64,000 nt of DNA. Origin: Bactericera cockerelli (taxonomy: Eukaryota; Arthropoda; Insecta; Hemiptera; Triozidae). Where the stretch lies: positions 11,219,588-11,283,587 of the forward strand of contig CM044959.1 of the NCBI GenBank assembly GCA_024516035.1. Reading direction: 5' to 3'. The notes beneath the pieces are model-generated. The model ran no database searches. It was not told the DNA's origin and saw only the letters and a program-made list of their open reading frames with translations. This document shows positions 21,929 through 34,300 of the stretch, one piece after another; the stretch's first letter is position 1; each line of letters begins with the position of its first letter. Made by a program: the position numbers and the translations under genes.

Positions 21929-22299
21929 GTTATTGTTTTCTTCTTTAGCTAATAAAGGTATAATACTCTCTTGTAGGTACAGCACACAGACGGGGCGTAA
22001 TTAGCTCTATTGCGTTAGTTGATAATCTTGATACTATCAAAACTATAATTAACTATTAAGAAAAAAACTCCAAGTAATACTTATTAAGGCCATTCCATGC
22101 GATGGACTTAGCCCGGTAGCGATCTGTTATGCACCTGTTATCTTAAGGTTATGCCTCACGGTGCGTATCAGGAGAATGTCCACTCTCGATTTCCAAACCC
22201 GACGATATGCCCCATGGTTCGGTTTTCTGATCGCGCTTTCTAAAGCAGAATAATAAATTAATTCTACGGCCGGAATTAAGTTATCATATTTGTGTTCAT

Positions 22300-22480
22300 C
22301 ACTATCGTGATATCACAACTACTCAAACTCGCTTTACTAAATCTACGCTGAAACCGGGACTTGAACTACTGACCTCCATGTTACAAGTCCGCTGCCTTAT
22401 CTATATAAACATAAGTCCTAACTAAAGGGCGGGGTTATTGCCTATGGCAATCTCTTCCACCCAACCCAATTCAGCCATCA
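22300..22480 (-). repeat. SINE C copy followed by a repeat P fragment
   Basis: 22300-22405 is the inverse of family C ('actcaaactcgctttacta', 'gttacaagtccgctgcctta'). 22415-22480 is the inverse of repeat P ('aactaaagggcggggttatt', 'gcctatggcaatctcttcca'). Confidence 0.7.
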
Positions 22481-22780
22481 ATAAAAATAACCGGTTCAAC
22501 ATGGGGTCATTATAATAATTAATGTTATTCTTAGGAAATAAACCTAAGAGATGTCTTATGAGTCTAGCAGTTCGAAGAAGTTGTTATATGATCTGAATTA
22601 GATGTTTCGATCATATTTATATACTTGTTCACTTGTTCTGTTCAGGCTCGTAACCATGGAACCTCAATGAAGGGTCAAAATATAAAAGACTATCTGAAAC
22701 CCTGAAAATTTTGGCCGGTAAAGATTTTGCCCTTGTCTGGCATCCTATTTCGATTTTTTTTTTTTTAAATCCGTTCTTAA

Positions 22781-22850
22781 TAATAATAACACTCTTTAGT
22801 GGAAGGTAGGCGAGGTTAATGCTCAAAGCATTTTCTACCACCTAAAATTA
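22781..22850 (-). repeat. SINE B tail fragment
   Basis: Inverse of the B tail: 'aacactctttagtggaagg', 'gaggttaatgctcaaagc'. Confidence 0.65.
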
Positions 22851-23199
22851 CTTAGTTCTTAGTATCCCTTGTAACATAATAGGTAGTTTTTTTTTTTTTT
22901 TTTTTGCGAAATTTCAAGTCATTTGGTGTAGCCTTTTTGGTGTTCTGTTGATGAATGAATAAATTGTAATAAAAAAATACATGATGTGTGTTCCTTGTGT
23001 TATTATTTCACAAATTCAGTCGGTACCGCAGAAATATAGGACTTTTTTTTTTATTATATAAATTAACGGGTTTCCCCATTTTTACATAATATACTATCCA
23101 TAAGTTACTTAAATATTTATCTTTAATTTGTTGCAAATTTTATTCAACTATCTGGGCAAATGATGGTGTATCATTTGCCCATAATTACGCCACTGGTCG

Positions 23200-23515
23200 C
23201 TGCTCAAATTAGAGCAGCTACTATTTTTTCCTCACGAAGTATGAGGGTCGAGGGACCCCGAACATTCAAGTGCAGTGCAGATAAAATCCTGCCCCGCTGG
23301 GGAATGAACCCAGGTCACCTTGCGTGCAATGCCTAACGCGCTGATGCAAACCAGAAAAAGTCCTGCCTCGCTGGGAAATGAACCCAGGTCACCTTGCGTG
23401 CAATGCCTAACGCGCTGATGCAAAGCAGAAAAAGTCCTGCCCCGCTGGGAAATGAACCCAGGTCACCTTGCGTGCAATGCCTAACGCGCTGACTCACTTT
23501 GCCACGGCGCGGCGT
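23200..23515 (-). repeat. SINE H copy with triplicated tRNA 3' half (74-bp period)
   Basis: On the minus strand the tRNA-like head (gcgccgtggcaaagtgagtc) continues into a unit containing 'gcgttaggcattgcacgc' and box B 'ctgggttcatttcccagc'. The unit repeats three times with a period of exactly 74 bp (tcctgcc at 23287, 23361, 23435). The body ends in 'cttcgtgaggaaaaaatag'. Confidence 0.8.
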
Positions 23516-23567
23516 TGCCTAGTTTATTATGAATATATGATTTTTATTATTATTATTTGGGTTTAAA

Positions 23568-23925
23568 GTCACTTTGAACTGATTGGTTCAAAGTGACGGT
23601 CAACTTAAAAAAAAACGGCATAGTCATATCACGACGGTGGTGATACTCTCCATTCGCAAGAAACTCACAAACCTGCTACCCAACCCAGCCGGGGTTGGGC
23701 CGGAATGCTATTAGCATCACGAAGTCTTCACCTCACTGGACGTTGCTTAACTTCGATGATCCTACGAGAACCGTTGCATTCAAAGAGCCATCGACGCGGC
23801 TTCCCCTTTTTTAGATAATATCTTTTTTGTGGTTGAAATTTAACCGACTTGGTAGTAGGGTTTTGGTGGTTTCGGTGATCCTACGAGAACCGGTATACAT
23901 TCAACTTGCTATCGACGCTGAGGTT
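23568..23925 (-). repeat. 5S-derived SINE (SINE G) with a second, duplicated head
   Basis: On the minus strand, head blocks 'cgatggctctttgaatgc' and 'ggatcatcgaagttaagcaa' are followed by the central domain and tail to about 23568. A separate head-only fragment (23870-23922, 'ttctcgtaggatcaccgaaa') lies upstream. Confidence 0.75.
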
Positions 23926-24150
23926 AATAAATTAATGTAAATGGATTTTTTATTGTACACCGTTCACCTCATGAAAAACAGACCTGTGATAACGCAAGGC
24001 TACTTATTATGTTATTATCTAATAAGAATAAAATAAAATTATAGATTGTGTTGGCCGGTCCGGAGGAAGCAAACGGTGAAGCATCAGTTAAAAAGTATTC
24101 TCAGAAATGGCGGCAAGGGGCTCACTTTATGACCTAGCCACTATTCATTC

Positions 24151-24354
24151 TGTCCTGGTAGCTCAGTGGTAAAGGCGGCACTGTGTGAATCCAAAGATTC
24201 CAGAGGTCGAGGGTTCGAAACCCAGCCGGGACATTACAAGTTATCCTCCCATTTGGGATTTTTACCACATAATAATATGTCTTGGGCTTACTGCTAGAAT
24301 AATGGGACTTAATAGTCCTAATCGGGCAGTATAAATATGGCATATTATTATTCA
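24151..24354 (+). repeat. SINE A copy, full length
   Basis: 'tgtcctggtagctcagtgg', box B 'gggttcgaaacccagccgg', then body and tail. It forms a widely spaced inverted pair with 24490-24705. Confidence 0.85.
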
Positions 24355-24362
24355 TTATGTGG

Positions 24363-24475
24363 CCTTCTTTCTAGAAAGTAATCTTACTCTCATAATCTCC
24401 AAATCTCCCCTTCAACCATCACACAAACGCACCATACGTAGAACTCGTTTTCGGAGATTATGAGAGTATTAGTTG
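24363..24475. mobile_element. MITE related to the 45266-45423 element
   Basis: Contains 'ctctcataatctccaaatct' and the inverse 'ttcggagattatgagag'. Its centre is shorter than that of the 45-kb copy. Confidence 0.55.
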
Positions 24476-24489
24476 TCTTTAAAAAAAAC

Positions 24490-24705
24490 AAGCGATAATA
24501 ATAATATCACCTTATTTATACTGCCCGATTAGGACTATTAAGTCCTATTATCACAGCAGTAAGCCCTTAAGTCGTATTATTATGTGGTAAAAATCGCAAA
24601 TGGGAGGATAACTTGTCATGTCCCGGCTGGGTTTCGAACCCGCGACATCTTGAATCTCTAGATTCACAGAGTGCCGCCTTTACCACTGAGCTACTTGGAC
24701 GGACA
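24490..24705 (-). repeat. SINE A copy, full length, minus
   Basis: Inverse of family A from 'taataataatatcacctt' to 'ctgagctacttggacggaca'. Confidence 0.85.
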
Positions 24706-24992
24706 TTAAGTATTTTCGAATAAGTAAGAGTATAAAATTACTTATGTAGTTCAGATACCATACAACATACAACTCTTCTTTAATAGTAACTATCTGTAAT
24801 TTAGTGAAGTCCGTTGTAAAATCATGTAAGCAGCTTATTCTAGGAGCCTACGTCATAGGTTTTAAGTGTTTTCTCAGCTAATATGCGGGTTACCCACATT
24901 AGTTTTATATGTATAGAGGTACCTAATTATCTACATACCTAGCTACCTACTTCTATTATAGTCAATAGGTAGTTTTACTGTAGTAGTAGTGG

Positions 24993-25350
24993 TACCTTCC
25001 GTGGCGTAACGGTTGTGACTACTGTCCGTAGTCCAGAGATCCTGAGTTCGATCCCCGGTCGGAGCAGACTTTTCACACAGAAAATTCTGTTTCCTCCGTA
25101 GATGTGAGGCTGGCATTTTCGGCCCTACCCAGGCTGGGTGAGGATAATGTGGGTAGCTGGTACAATTCCCAGCGAATGCAGGGTAAAACCCTCGTCCTAA
25201 ACCAGGACGTTAAATCAAATAGATTCGTTGGCGTTAGGAAGGGCATCCAGTCGTAAAAAAAAGTGCCAAAACCAACTAACCTCAACCATGAGGTTGAACA
25301 ACGTCGACCCTGCTTAAGCGGGATAAGACAGACTAAAAGAAGAAGACTGT
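24993..25350 (+). repeat. SINE F copy, full length
   Basis: Head 'ccttccgtggcgtaacggtt', box B 'gagttcgatccccggtcgg', central domain 'ctacccaggctgggtgagga' and 'attcccagcgaatgcagggt', tail 'aaccatgaggttgaacaacg', ending 'aaaagaagaag'. Confidence 0.85.
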
Positions 25351-25427
25351 AGTAGTAGTGGCGATAGTGGCTGATCAATTGAAACATGTGCCAGATTAGG
25401 TAGATACCTACCTGTAGCCCATTCTAG

Positions 25428-25640
25428 AAACACTCTCCACTCTCAAAATCCCCAAATCTCCATTTCAACCGTCACACAATAGCTGTATTTTTCTTTCTAA
25501 CCAAAGTGAATTCAAATGGAATAAAATGGACGAACTGGAAGACAGTCATTTTTCTTTTGGAAGAGGATAAATCTTCTTCCAGTTTGGTTAACCAAAATGG
25601 ATTTATAAAATTCTTGCTTCCATTTATTTTATAGGTTACG
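25428..25640. mobile_element. Two MITE fragments
   Basis: 25428-25480 matches one arm of the 45266 MITE (ccactctcaaaatcccc, tttcaaccgtcaca). 25495-25640 is a diverged copy of the 2299-2470 MITE (ctaaccaaagtgaattcaa .. gtttggttaaccaaaatgg). Confidence 0.55.
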
Positions 25641-25734
25641 TCCATTGTTCATCTTTAAAAGTGCCGAAACGCATTTTTCTTTCACGAATACTGGGGAAGC
25701 TAAACTTGGAAGAAAATGGAAAAGATGAAGTCCT

Positions 25735-26002
25735 CATACCAGTGTGTGTACCTATGCTGCAACACAGACTACAAGCGTTTATAGTAGCTCCTGTTTCATG
25801 GCTACGAAATAAAAAAAAGCCGTAAACACTCATCTTAAAAAAAAAAAAACATAAAGAAAAAAAAATCGAATTTGTATTAATCACTATCGTGACAACACAA
25901 CTACTCAAATGCGGTTTTCTAAATCCACGCTGAAACCGGACTTGAATCACCGAGCTCCAGGTTACAAGTGCGCCATCTTATCAATCAAGCTACTGAGGTA
26001 GG
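25735..26002. repeat. SINE D tail (plus) followed by SINE C (minus)
   Basis: 25780-25835 carries the D tail 'gctcctgtttcatggctacg' and 'aaataaaaaaaagcc'. 25875-26002 is the inverse of family C ('caaatgcggttttctaaatc', 'atcaagctactgaggta'). Confidence 0.65.
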
Positions 26003-26960
26003 CTAAGAAAAAAAAGCTGTCCTTCTAAAATACGAGTGTACCTATCTTATTCCGATCGGACATCTAATAATATCGCCGCGTTCATTTTACAATCTCTCAG
26101 TCTCATTGACTTATTACAAAAACCGGAAGCAGAAGATCTTACCTTATAGGGAGGAGAATCAAATCAAACTCAATGCCGCCTTGTAGCGTACTCCACAACT
26201 CAGATGAAAACTAAATTCACTGACCAAACCGGGACACGGACGCTCTCAGGACATCTGTTGAAAATATCGCCAATCTGTTGCACAAAAGTTTTTTCTCAAA
26301 TGTGACCCAGAATTTTTTAAAACACGTGTATTTGAGATAGAGAAAAAATCACGAAAAAAATTAACACCTAAAACACGAAAAAATCCCTACGAACAACGAA
26401 CGAGTACTGATTGCTGATACTACACTGATAAAAATTCAAATTACAAACGAAGGAAGTTCAGAAATATTGAACTTGTTTACAATGTTTACCGTACCTCAGA
26501 TTCATAGAATTCGAAAATCTCGACAAGAAATGAATGTATGGTCGCTACACCATTCGCGGACAAGGCTGCGGGAGGCTCTGCTGAGATACTGAGGCAGAAT
26601 TGCAACAATATTAGAGGGTGATGGTGAAAAAATAAATGAAAAAATTAGCAAAATACATGGGGGATTCGTGTTTATTTAGCACTTCCTCGCATAGAGCATA
26701 CCCATCGAATTCTACTTTCTCTCACTCTCACTCTCTGGATAAATTTTCTCTCTCGTTGGGAAATTGTTCAAACATGCGCTCTCCTCTGAATAGTTGTTGT
26801 GTTGTGTATGTTTTTTAGCGTCATCCAGAGAGTGAGTGTGTTTGGGAAGGTCGGGGAAAATTCAATCAGTAGGACAGGTAGGTAGGTACCTAGATGGGTG
26901 AAAAGTACTTCTTCTCAACTCTGTGATGCGTCACGTTTGTTGCGTGTTGACACTCGTGTT
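26003..26960. other. No gene seen
   Basis: Apparently single-copy DNA, less repeat-rich than its surroundings. It may hold untranslated exons or a promoter, but nothing supports placing one. Confidence 0.35.
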
Positions 26961-26961
26961 C

Positions 26962-27132
26962 AGTTTATGCGTTAGCACGCAAAAGTGCTTTATGCGTGAC
27001 ACATGGTTTGTGCGTGGCACGCAAAAATGTGTTATGCGTGGTACATAGTTTATGCGTGGCACGCAAAAGTGCGTTATGCGTGGTAGGTACATAGTTTATG
27101 CGTGGCACACAAAAGTGCGTTATGCGTGACAA
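26962..27132 (+). repeat. Hairpin-rich minisatellite, 4 copies of ~43 bp
   Basis: Units begin near 26964, 27007, 27049 and 27095 (spacing 43, 42, 46). Each contains 'tatgcgtggcacgcaaaagt' or a close variant. The unit contains inverted words (gcgtggcacgc) that can fold. Confidence 0.8.
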
Positions 27133-28147
27133 ATAATGTTGCTTTTTAGAATCTATATTAGGTTTTTTATTGAACGAAAAGCCTGAACAAGACCGAACGG
27201 TCAGCTCTGGTAAACCAAAATTTGAAGAATAAAAAAAAAGTGATTTTTGGGACTCTGGTTTGTTCATTTACATTTTTCATTTGAAATTATCCACTTCTTC
27301 TTCTTCTTACCGAACCAAAAGCCACGACCGAACGAAAGGGCCGGTTTCAGTGACCAGGTCAGCTTCGGTTTGCTTCGTTCAAAAAAAAAAAAAAAAAAAC
27401 CGCTTCATGTCGATGGTGGTTAATTTCTTCAGTGATGGCTTCGGTCAAATTGTCCTTGATCTTTCTTTGTAAGATTTCAATTCTAAATAATATCCCAAAA
27501 AGTCAGGGTACTAGTGAGGAAAAGGGAGATCATCACGTCTCGAAATCAAGTGGTCCGGATTTTGACGATTTATCATTGATATTTTTGGCTTCAATCATTG
27601 CACCATTTCTGGCTACATTTCAAAACTTTGAAATATGAAAGTTAAAGTTAAAAAGAGCCCTCTGGAATTCCTATATTTATAGTATCCGGGAGACGTAGCC
27701 ATGGTACTACACAATCACTCATTTTTCGACTTCAGAAATTAGAAACTGAATGTGTACTGCGTATCGTCATCGAAAAGTCATTTACCGTTGACAGCGTGCT
27801 CTAGCGGCATCTTCATAAAACTTTATTGTAGAACGTGTGAATGGTCCTTAAGCACGTGCTTATTTTTATCGCGGTATAATTTGAAAATTTGAATAGAAAA
27901 AATATAAAGAGAATGTTACCTAAAATTTTCTGATAACTGATAATCCTGATCTGATCATGAATGATCAATAGATTTAGATCACTGACCAACCTCATTAGCT
28001 TCATCGATAAGGCGGTGGACTCAATCTGTAAGTCAATGGGTCAAGTCCCAAGTTGAACAAAAATAAATGATTTGAGATTCAAAAGTCTAGAGGAAAAGTA
28101 GCAATCTCTTCCTTGATGTTACAACCTAACATCAACTTATCATCTCC
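27133..28147. other. Upstream region of ZZZ3
   Basis: No coding exon is seen. A SINE C head fragment (27986-28052, 'ttcatcgataaggcggtgga') lies about 100 bp before the start codon. The promoter presumably lies here or further upstream; I see no diagnostic TATA or initiator element. Confidence 0.35.
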
Positions 28148-28366
28148 ATGGCAACTTCTTCATCAATGTCACCTCATCCAAGCAGTAGTTCTCAACCCGC
28201 AGACACAGACCAGCCCAAGAGTCCAGACTATGGCCCTATAGAACCCGAACCTGATACCACTTTCTACTTTGAGTCGGACCATCTTGCACTGAAAGCCAAT
28301 GTGGACTATCTGAAACTGTTGAAGCATGTTGCCTTGCTAGAAGTCCAGAGGAAACTCATTATTCAG
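28148..28366 (+). CDS. ZZZ3: ZZZ3 exon 1
   Basis: 73 codons from ATG (ctccATGG context). It encodes a Ser/Pro-rich N-terminus and then [20 protein letters not shown]. Donor is CAG|GTGAGT; phase 0. Confidence 0.85.
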
Positions 28367-31300
28367 GTGAGTGACCTTTGACAACCTATATTTTTTTTTA
28401 AAGGTGAGTCAACAGGGTGAGATGATTTTTTACGTAAATCAGAGCTGTGTCAATAAGAATTAGGGGGATGAGGAAGAAAGTGTGGGGTCTTGAATGTAAA
28501 GATGGAGCAGGAATGTTGATATTTGAAAGTTCTTTAAAAATCAGAAATGTGTTGGTAGTTGGTTGGTTAAATAAAATAAAAACTTATCATACCACATCTA
28601 AAACAAAAAATAAATAAATATTAAAGGTGAGTCTTCACGGACTTATATTTTGTAGTCATGGGTTTGATGGTAGGGATTGCCTCAGGCAATAATCCCGCCC
28701 TTTGTGATATATGTAAATAAATTTGAATAGAGAGTTTACTACTTATAATAGTCATGAAGCATCATCTACTGTAGACACTTGTTGTTTGTCATGTAGCTTG
28801 TGCATCACATGTTAGTGTATTGTGACTCCCCTGTCTTGAGCTAACAGTCTGAAAAAGCACTACTGTACAATCCCATAGTATATGTATCGCCTCTGATGGG
28901 CACAAAGTGACAATACTTCTTTAAATTTAGGTGCTGGGTCAACAATATTTAGGTCTTTTAAATATAGTGAATAATATAGAGCTGAATTTATTATTATTAA
29001 AAAAACATTATTATTAAAAACAAAATCAAACACACTGCTTTTGTTATCAAAAGTCCCACTTCGAAGAATAATGTGTAGGCAGCTAAAAATAATCAAAAGA
29101 TTTTCAAAGTAGAAGACTTTAATTTCATTTCTGTTGCATTTCCAGGATTTGGAGTTTTATTATGACCTGGAAAATCAAGTTACCCTCTCCAGCAAACCCA
29201 CGGAGATAGCCAGGAAAATAGCAAACAAAGAAATGACAGTTCCACCCAAGAGGAGAATAGCTAAAGTAAGTATTGAAAATGTTATATTTAGAATAAAAAT
29301 GTGATTTTTGAAAGCATACCCTTGATCAATCAAAAGTGAACAGTTAGTTAAGGGCCAAAAGAAAATTCTATTATTGCTCTTAATTCCAACACTGATTGCT
29401 GCTCACATGAAATCACCTACTCATGAACCCTGTAAACATTTTTTACCAATTCAGGTGTATTAAAAAAATACCATTATTTTGTAATAAATGAAGTCAGCTT
29501 TTGCTACAAAAAATGTCATGGTAATTTTCCTAAATTAGGTTGTACCTGACAATTTGAAACACTTATACTTCACTAGAGTCTTTCAATATTGTAATCTCAA
29601 TTTTTTTAGTATAAAAAACATGGTTAAAAAACAAACAAGTTTAAACCAATTGGTAACACTTGAGTATGTTTTCAGCGACCCACAATTGACTGGACAAAGT
29701 ACAATATTCAGGCAAGTTCTCAAAACGTGAAACCAGGCCTCAGTAAAGGTACAACATCAGAAATACTTCAGTCCACCTCAAAAGCTGAGATAGTTGTTCC
29801 TAGTCCTAATCAAACACTAAATGTGACCAAGCCAGAAACATTCAACAAGGTTTGTTAATATTTGTGTATGTACGAGTAATTATTTTTTTAAAACTTCTGA
29901 AGTTTTGAGTTGTGAATAAGTTTTTGTAGCATTTTGTTTACACACTCTCAACCATGTCATCATGTAGGGTGAGCTGGGTTCAAATCTCATCTAAGCTTAA
30001 AATAATCCACTTGTTTCTTAAGATTTACAACAAAAAAAAACAACTTTCTTCTTCTTTCACTTTGCCTTTTTCCAAATCTATTTAAGGTTGGCATTTTTCA
30101 ACCTCATGGTTGAGGTTGGTTGGTTGTTGAACATTTTTAAAGCTAGATGCCCTTCCTGACACCAACAATCATATTTGATTTAACATACTAATTAGAACTA
30201 CTAATCATACAATAAATACTCCTTTCCTTCTCCATATGACTAAAAGTTGCAATGGATATTAAAGCCCCAAATAATGTTTTCTTTTGTGGACAGATATTTT
30301 TACAGATATTTTTTTGTGGATAATTTAAATTTACTACAAGTCTTATTAATAAACTGTTCTATTTAGCCGTGGTCAGCAGAGGAACAAATCCGCCTTGAGG
30401 AACTTCTGCTCAAATATCCCCCTGAGAAGAGTGATAGTGACAGATTTCGGAAAATTGCTAAAGAATTAGGTAAGTGAATCATAATATATCGGAAAATAGC
30501 TAGAGAATTAGGTAAGTGAATCATTATATATTGGAAAATTGCTAGAGAAGTAGGTAAGTGAACCATAATATATCGAAAATTTGCTAGAGAACTAGGTAAG
30601 TGAATCATAATATATACTATGTTGTTCCTTACTTTGCAGGAAAAAGTATCAAGTTGGTTTTTTTGTTGTTGAAGCACAAGGCCTCTTCACAGTTTTTGTG
30701 GATAGTAATAATATTAATAATATCGATTTATTTATACTACCCGATTAAGACTACTAAAGTCCCATTATTCCAGCAGTAAGCTCAAGAAATATTATTATGT
30801 GGTAAAAATCTCAAATGTGAGGATAACTTGTCATGTCCCGGGTGGGTTTCGAACCTACGAACTCTGGAATCTCTGGATTCACAGAGTGCCGCCTTTATCA
30901 CTGAGCTACCGGGATAGTGCAACATTACTGATAACCTTCTTTAATTTAGATTATTTTTTTTTTACTCTGGTAATCCCACAACTGGTTGATACCCAGCGTG
31001 CCTCTCTAATTTGATAGTGAAATCGACCCTCGGTGCAGGTACACGTGTTATCTGGGTATCTGAGTTTTGCACAAGTTGTACTTTTGTGGTTTCTACATCT
31101 CAAGTTCTATGGTAGACATAATTATGTTGATAGATGTTTGGTGTGAGGCCCATCATGATACCAAATAGTTAAGAGAAAGCTTATAGCTCGATTGGTAAGG
31201 TGGCGGACTTGTAATCTGAAGATCGGTGGTTCGAGTCCCATGTTCTGTAATATTTGGTAGTGTGAATTTGCATAACTGTGATATCACAAATGTGATTCAC

Positions 31301-34300
31301 ACAAATACTTACTTACTTACTTATCCGTGGCTTGGGCCTAGTCGACCAAATGCCTGCTCCACAGCGTGCCTCCATTGATTTCGGTCTTGTGCTCTTTCTA
31401 TTCATGTTCCTGGATCCATTCCCATTATTGTTATATCCATTTCAGTATTATCCTGCCATCTTGTTTTCGGTCTTCCTCTTCTTCTGTTTCCTCTGATGTT
31501 CTTGTCATAAATTATTTTGAGAATGTCCATTCGTGCTAAGTGTCCAGCCCAGTTCATTCTTCTACTTTTCATTATTTGTACTATGTCTGGGTACCTGTAT
31601 CGTTCCTTTATTTCTCTGTTCTTCAAAATTCTCCATTGTTGTGATATTGGGTCTTTTATGGGGCCAAAGATTCGTCTCAGAAGAATCTTTGGCCTCAGAA
31701 GAAGAATCTCAGAAGATTCACACAAATATGATGAATTTTTTCCTTATTTTCATTTAGTTAATAGAAAAATATCTTTAATATTTTCAGGAAACAGAACACT
31801 CCAGCAGGTATGCAGCAGGGTGCAAAAGTATTACAAGAAGATGAGGCGTCTTGGTAAGAAAACTGCCCCGTATACGTCCAGGAAAAAGACTAGAAAGGTA
31901 TTGTCATTTTTTTAAACTTATAATAATAATATTTTTTATATATGGAAAGGAAAACATTGCATTGATTCAAACAGATTTACTGATAAATGTAAATAAAAAA
32001 AAAAACTATGACTAACTTAGGACTAAGGATTTTTTATCTCCAAAAGGGTTTTATATGCTCTGAAAAACCCTCCTGATTCTTTTAGTTATGGCCCTGGTAC
32101 TGTTATGAAACATTACTTCTGGGTCATTGTAATAATGGTTTTAATATGAATACATTTTTTGCTCTTCTCTTCTCCTATGTAAGTACTGTTGCATGAAAAG
32201 TACAACAGTACTTACAGTATTTTAGAGAGACTCATTTTGAAATTGGGCTGTTTTTAGTAGAAAAGTAAACTTTCATAAATTAATTGCCTACTTCACACTA
32301 AATAACAACAAATAATGTATTGTAAGTTCAGCAAAGATTTAGTAACAATAATAATATCGCCTTATTTAAACTGCCCGATAAGGACTATTAAAGTCCCATT
32401 ATTCCAGCAGTAAGCCCAAGACATATTATTATGTGGTAAAAATCCCAAATGGGTGGATAACTTGTCATGTCGTTGGGTGGAAGAGTTGGGTTGGGTGAAG
32501 AGATTGCCATAGGCAATAACCCCGCCCTTTAGTTAGGACTTATGTTTTTTTTATTTATTTTCTATTCTTTTTAATTTTTTATCGTATATATTGTTTCCAT
32601 TATTTTAATTGTTAAAATATTTATTTGTATGTACATAATGTCCATTTACACCTAATAAAGCATTGTACAATAATAATGTCCCGGCTGGGTTTCGAACCCA
32701 CGACCTCTGGATTCACAGAGTGCCGCCTTTCCCACTGAGCTACCGGGACAGACATAGTAAAGCAAGTTTCAGTAGTTGTAACATCACGAAAGTGATTAAC
32801 ACAAATTTGACAACTTTTCAACGTTTCATTATTTTTTTTTCCCCCAATAACTTTATTATATTTTATTTTAATATTCATACATATCCTTCATTTAATATTT
32901 AACAGTTACTACAATCCAATGTACTTTTCAGTATGTGGTGGATTGCAGCAAATAGTATTGTCTTCTTTTTTTTTCATGTCTTTTTTTTATTATAAATTTT
33001 TATTTTCATCATTCCTAACCCATCTAATTCCTTACCATCCACCAGTGCCGGATTAAGGCTGCGCGGGGCCCTTGGAATTTTCAAGGCGCGGGGCCCCAAA
33101 ATTGTACTGAGTTTTTTCTAAAATGAACTTTCAAGGTTCTAAAATTAGAACCTTGAAACCGAAGCCATAATAGTATCCAAAACGACGTTTTCAAAATGCA
33201 TTTCGAAAATGCCCAAAGACCTTTTTTCTTTTAACGGTACATACTAGAATTGCACGTCTTGAAAAACAATCTAAAATGTAAGTAAATTTGACGGCGCCGC
33301 AGGCGAAATTTTTGCAAAGTTATGGGTTAAAGTACTCGGAAAATAGATACAAAAAAATTTCTTGAAAAAAACATTAAAAGCGTCTCAGGCGTCTATAATG
33401 AAGATCATTGGTTATGATGTCGATAAAGCCGATCACTGAGCACTCAGAAGACACTTTATGGGTTTGATGGCAGAGATTACCGAAGGCGATTAATCACGTC
33501 CGTCAATATTATATTCTTTTCAAATACGAGTAATTATATAATACATGTATTTATATATTATACAGGGTGATCGAAACCACCCAGCCACTATCTTTTTCTC
33601 GATAACGGTTTGAGTTAGGATCTTGAAACAAAAAATTGGTCCCCAATATGAAGTCTGAAGTTTCATGGGAAAATATTTTGAACCTCCGCCCACCGCCCCT
33701 AAGGGCGTTTTCAGGGGGGCACATGTCCGTTTCTCCCGAATTTTAAATAGAATGCATATTTTTTTATTTTATTTTTAAAACATGCAAAGCAAGTTAGTAA
33801 CATTAGTAAACAGAAAAAAAATATTCCTTGGTTCGAGTCCCGAAAAAACATGGTTTTTAGAAGAAAATAGGCCCAGGTTGCGGAAGTCATCACGGGCACC
33901 CGGTACACGTTGTAAAAAAAATAAAAATGTCAAAAGATAGGTAAAGTTCTCTTCTTTAATTTGATGTACTTGCTTTTATTCATTAAGGAAGTCATAGGTC
34001 CTTAAATTGGTCATAAACTTTTTTCAGTTTCAAAAGACCAAAAGTCCAGAAATTTAAATTCGACCCCCTATTTTTTTTCTTTGAATTAAAAGAAGAAAAT
34101 TATTAGTATACAATCCAAAAAAAATTAACTTTCTGCGATTTTTTCCCTTAAAATGGCAGACGAATAACCTCTGAAATGCGTTCATTTCCGTGCGCGTGAG
34201 TCGTCACACGAGTCCGTGCCTGAAGTTTGTACGTACGATGTAGGTAATTCACTTCTACAGATGATCAAAAACACCACCCACTGCTACAATACATTTCCTG

